From Oscarella lobularis (lineage: Eukaryota > Porifera > Homoscleromorpha > Homosclerophorida > Oscarellidae): DNA of 64,000 nucleotides. Below, in pieces: positions 61,331 through 64,000 of this stretch. Below the pieces are notes generated by a model. The model made no database searches. It had not been told where the DNA came from and saw nothing but the letters and a program-made list of their open reading frames with translations. How positions within the stretch are numbered: position 1 is the first letter of the stretch; every line of letters begins with the position of its first letter. A program made the position numbers and the translations under genes. Where the stretch lies: contig NC_089179.1 in assembly GCF_947507565.1 (NCBI RefSeq), positions 798,681-862,680 of the forward strand. Reading direction: 5' to 3'.

Positions 61331-63571
61331 ATGTCGGTGTTCCTGCTCGCTGTACTAACCGGATTTCTCGGCCTGTGTGTTTGGAAAGGGCTGCAATTAA
61401 TCCAGCGGTACATCGCGAATCGTCGAAAGTTCATGAAAGTCCAAGGGGCGCCTCACCATCCCTTCTGGGGCCACCTCCAGCCGGTAGATTCCGGGCCGCA
61501 TCCGCGCCTTATCTAAAGAGTGTGTGCTCTAGCATCAACTGTCGATTCCTCTCGGCGAATCATCACTTGGTTTCATCATGGAATGCTGTCGATCGTTCGA
61601 CTGGCGCCCCTTTCGGATGATGCTCGGCCCGTTCAGGCACGCCGTCGCGATATCTCATCCCGACGATCTGCAGGTCATATTGAAGACAGGCAAGGACAGA
61701 AAAAATCGAGTACGAAGTATCTAGCTTAGAAGATTCTCCTAGAACCAAAAGCCGAAGCCATTTATTCGTTGCTTCGACCGTGGCTCGGTTAGGCGGGGCG
61801 GGGGGTGCATTCTTTCCCCTCTCACGTGTTTGGTATAAAAAAAGGAGACGGCTTGCTCATCGCTTCGGGCAAACTCTGGTCTCGAAATCGGAGACTATTG
61901 ACGCCCGCGTTTCATTTTAACGTTCTGAAGCCGTATGCAGCTATTTATGCTTCTTGCATCAACACTGCAATGGTAGGACCAAGGTCACGAAACAAAATCA
62001 AAAAAACATTCCACTTTTTTTCTATGTGTAGGAGGTGTTGGCACCTTTTGCAAAAAATGGAAACCCTGTGGAAATTTTTGGCGTTGTGAGTCGAATGGCT
62101 GTGGATATTCTGCTGCAGTGTGCTCTTAGCCACAAGTCGGACTGTCAGACCAACCGGTAGTAGGGTATTACATAGATTAATTGTTGAAACTATGGACTGC
62201 TGTGATTTCAGGGAAAAGACACCCTACGTTCGCGCTATTCTTCGCGTTTGCGAACTCGTTATGGACAGAGCACTGTAAATGCAAATTTGAGTTAGATGTG
62301 TCACATTCTTTTCCGTTTTCAGATCCGTTGCTCACCAATCGGATTTGATCTACGCTTTCAGCAGAAACGGAAGAGAATTTCGATTGTTGACCAAGTATGT
62401 CCATGATTACGCTGAAAAAATCATTCAAACAAGAAGAAAAGCTCTTGAAGTATTAATTGAACGCCTGCTTGTCTTTCTCTCTTGACACTTGTGATTTTAG
62501 AGCAATGGAAATGTAGTCAGTAGCCGCTATCGAGACTTCATAGACATTCTTCTTGAAGCTAGGGTAAACCGTTGAATGCCATGGCTCTAATTTTTTCGTT
62601 TCATTTTGCTGTCATCGTAAGGACGAAAAGGGAATGGGTATGAGCAACAAGGAGATTCGCAACGAAGTGGACACGTTCTTGTTTGAAGGACACGACACCA
62701 CAGCTGGAGGTAAATAGAAAGAAAGGTACAATACCTTCTCACTTCGAGTCCTGTTGTTTAGGCATCACTTGGACTCTCTACTGCTTGGCAAGGCATCCTG
62801 AGCATCAGACGCGAATTCGAAACGAAGTGAAGGAAGTTCTCAGCAATGGAAGAACAGAGTTTGACTGGTTTGGTCATATTGTCAACAGGTCTCACGTTGT
62901 TTACCAGCGTCTTTGTGCAGGGAATCATTGAATTTGCTGACTCATACGACTCTATGCATCAAGGAGAGCATGAGACTGTTTCCGCCAGTGCCAACGATTC
63001 ACAGGGAACTGGCTAATGAGACGAAGCTTAGAGACTACGTTCTGCCCAAAGGTGCTAGACTAAAGTATATCTTGATGAAAGATTAGTTGGTTTTGTGCCA
63101 AAGGTCAGTGGATCTTTGTCAATATCTACGGTTTACAGCGTAATCCTGAATTCTGGAAGGATCCAGAGGTGACTTCACTTGACGTTGTGCGAGGGGAAAT
63201 CTTATCGTATTTAGAAATTTGAGCCAGAACGAATGAAGGACAACCGTCATCCCTACGCCTACGTTCCTTTCTCTGCAGGACCCCGGTAAGAGAATAGCAA
63301 GCCTAGCGTATACAGTAGGTGTTCACTGCATGCTGTAGAAATTGCATTGGACAGCAGTTTGCTTTGAACGAAGAAAGAATGGCAGTGGCAAAAATTGTCA
63401 ACCGGTCTTCACATAGCACAGTTGCCACAAGTAGCCCAATCACTTCGTCCTTTTTTTTCCAGATACGAAATAGAGGTCGTGGAAGAGCACAAGTTTGAGC
63501 AAGTCGTAAGCGTCATCTTGAAACCGTTAGGAGGAGGGCTCATGCTTCGCTTCAAAGAACGCCAAAATTAG
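61331..63571 (+). CDS. Cytochrome P450, CYP4-like
   Basis: ATG 61331 gives a membrane anchor ([20 protein letters not shown]) and PFWGHLQPL. Exons then carry [20 protein letters not shown] (helix C), [20 protein letters not shown] (helix I, with the CYP4 glutamate that can bind haem covalently), [18 protein letters not shown] (ExxR), KFEPERM, and PFSAGPR joined across an intron to [16 protein letters not shown], the haem-cysteine loop. The stop is at 63569-63571. CYP4 enzymes omega-hydroxylate fatty acids and related lipids at the ER. About twelve exons, mostly small. The second and third exon junctions (61.5-61.75 kb) were not fully resolved, so a small disruption there cannot be excluded. 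Confidence 0.9.
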
Positions 63572-63660
63572 GCACCACCCGTTTTCAGGTTCTTCACTTA
63601 TGTCTACTTTGATGTGCTTAGGTAGAACAGCGCGTGTGTGTGCGTTTGGGTGTGTTTGGA

Positions 63661-64000
63661 CTAAAGTTGCACAGTTTGAGTCTTTTTGCAGAGACGTGCA
63701 AGCATGCCTGACATTTGTAGAAGAGATTGCACCCCTTCTGTTATTCTTAGATGAGTTAGGCCAATTTCCTTCAACAGAAAAAGTTAGAAGGGCACTTAAA
63801 GGGAGAAGCAGTAAAAAATTTGCCTTGATAAATTCTAGTTTGAGATACTCTGCCATTTCCATTGTTTTGCAGACGCGAAAGATGCTGGTAATGATGTCGA
63901 TTGGCGAATAGCCCAACTGCCACAAATGGGCCATGATCTTGTAAGCCTGATGCATGTCTGATCGAGTGCAGTGTAGTAGCATCTCTTTGATGAGAACGGG
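63661..64000 (-). CDS. RFC2: Replication factor C subunit 2, C-terminal part
   Basis: The gene continues past the window edge; only the last two exons are seen. They read [20 protein letters not shown] then [19 protein letters not shown], and, after an intron, [20 protein letters not shown] then [10 protein letters not shown], with the stop at 63661. This matches the collar domain of RFC2 (RFC40), a subunit of the clamp loaders that place PCNA on DNA. The intron has a GC donor (AAG then GCAAAT). Its 3' end faces that of the P450 gene, 89 bp between stops. Confidence 0.95.

Overview
The window is nuclear DNA from an animal with a very compact, intron-rich genome. I count 27 protein genes in 64 kb, on both strands. 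Most are split by introns of about 40-120 bp, and many gene-to-gene gaps are only 30-150 bp. A PIWI protein, a T-box factor, a paired-class homeobox gene, LIS1, CHFR, RBM19 and a motile-cilium factor (CFAP300) together indicate a metazoan. The density, tiny introns and early-animal gene content would suit a sponge, perhaps a homoscleromorph of the Oscarella type; that placement is inference, since no marker gene here names the species.

Layout, left to right. 1-5.9 kb (+): the 3' end of a MYND-finger gene, CFAP300, the APC/C subunit ANAPC5 and the lysosome-positioning subunit BORCS8. 6.0-12.4 kb: TBCCD1 (-) and a PIWI-clade Argonaute (+) start 72 bp apart, head to head. 12.4-14.4 kb: a gene-poor stretch with hairpins, a small unidentified gene (-) and CHCHD4/MIA40 (+). 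14.4-22.7 kb (-): a very long TPR gene resembling TTC6. 23.0-28.0 kb (+): an amino-acid-transporter-family membrane protein and GRWD1. 28.0-30.5 kb: the longest gene-free stretch, then a PRD-class homeobox gene. 30.8-37.2 kb (-): ARPC3, CNTD1 and RBM19. 37.4-45.0 kb (-): a large scaffold with an unusual domain order (proline-rich, SAM, SAM, RA, RA, coiled coil, PDZ, coiled coil). 45.1-47.4 kb (-): two tandem copies of phosphatidylinositol synthase. 47.5-49.9 kb: RPL23A (+) and PISD (-). 49.9-53.4 kb (-): two intronless genes, a nucleoside hydrolase and a P-loop/TPR protein. 53.8-58.5 kb (+): LIS1 and a T-box gene. 58.8-64 kb: CHFR (-), a CYP4-type P450 (+) and the 3' part of RFC2 (-).

Most genes are unrelated housekeeping loci packed together; no operon-like pathway is evident. 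The closest to a functional group is phospholipid synthesis: two PI synthase copies and phosphatidylserine decarboxylase flank RPL23A. Regulation is probably shared at several short divergent promoters (TBCCD1/PIWI, CDIPT/RPL23A, CHFR/CYP4, unknown gene/CHCHD4). The two developmental transcription factors have by far the longest upstream gaps. The most notable points are a PIWI gene whose first catalytic aspartate reads as asparagine, the SAM-RA-PDZ scaffold, a recent CDIPT duplication that copied edges of both neighbours, and repeated use of GC-AG introns. Splice joints were read by eye from GT/GC-AG signals and protein family alignment from memory, so gene ends are firmer than every internal exon boundary.
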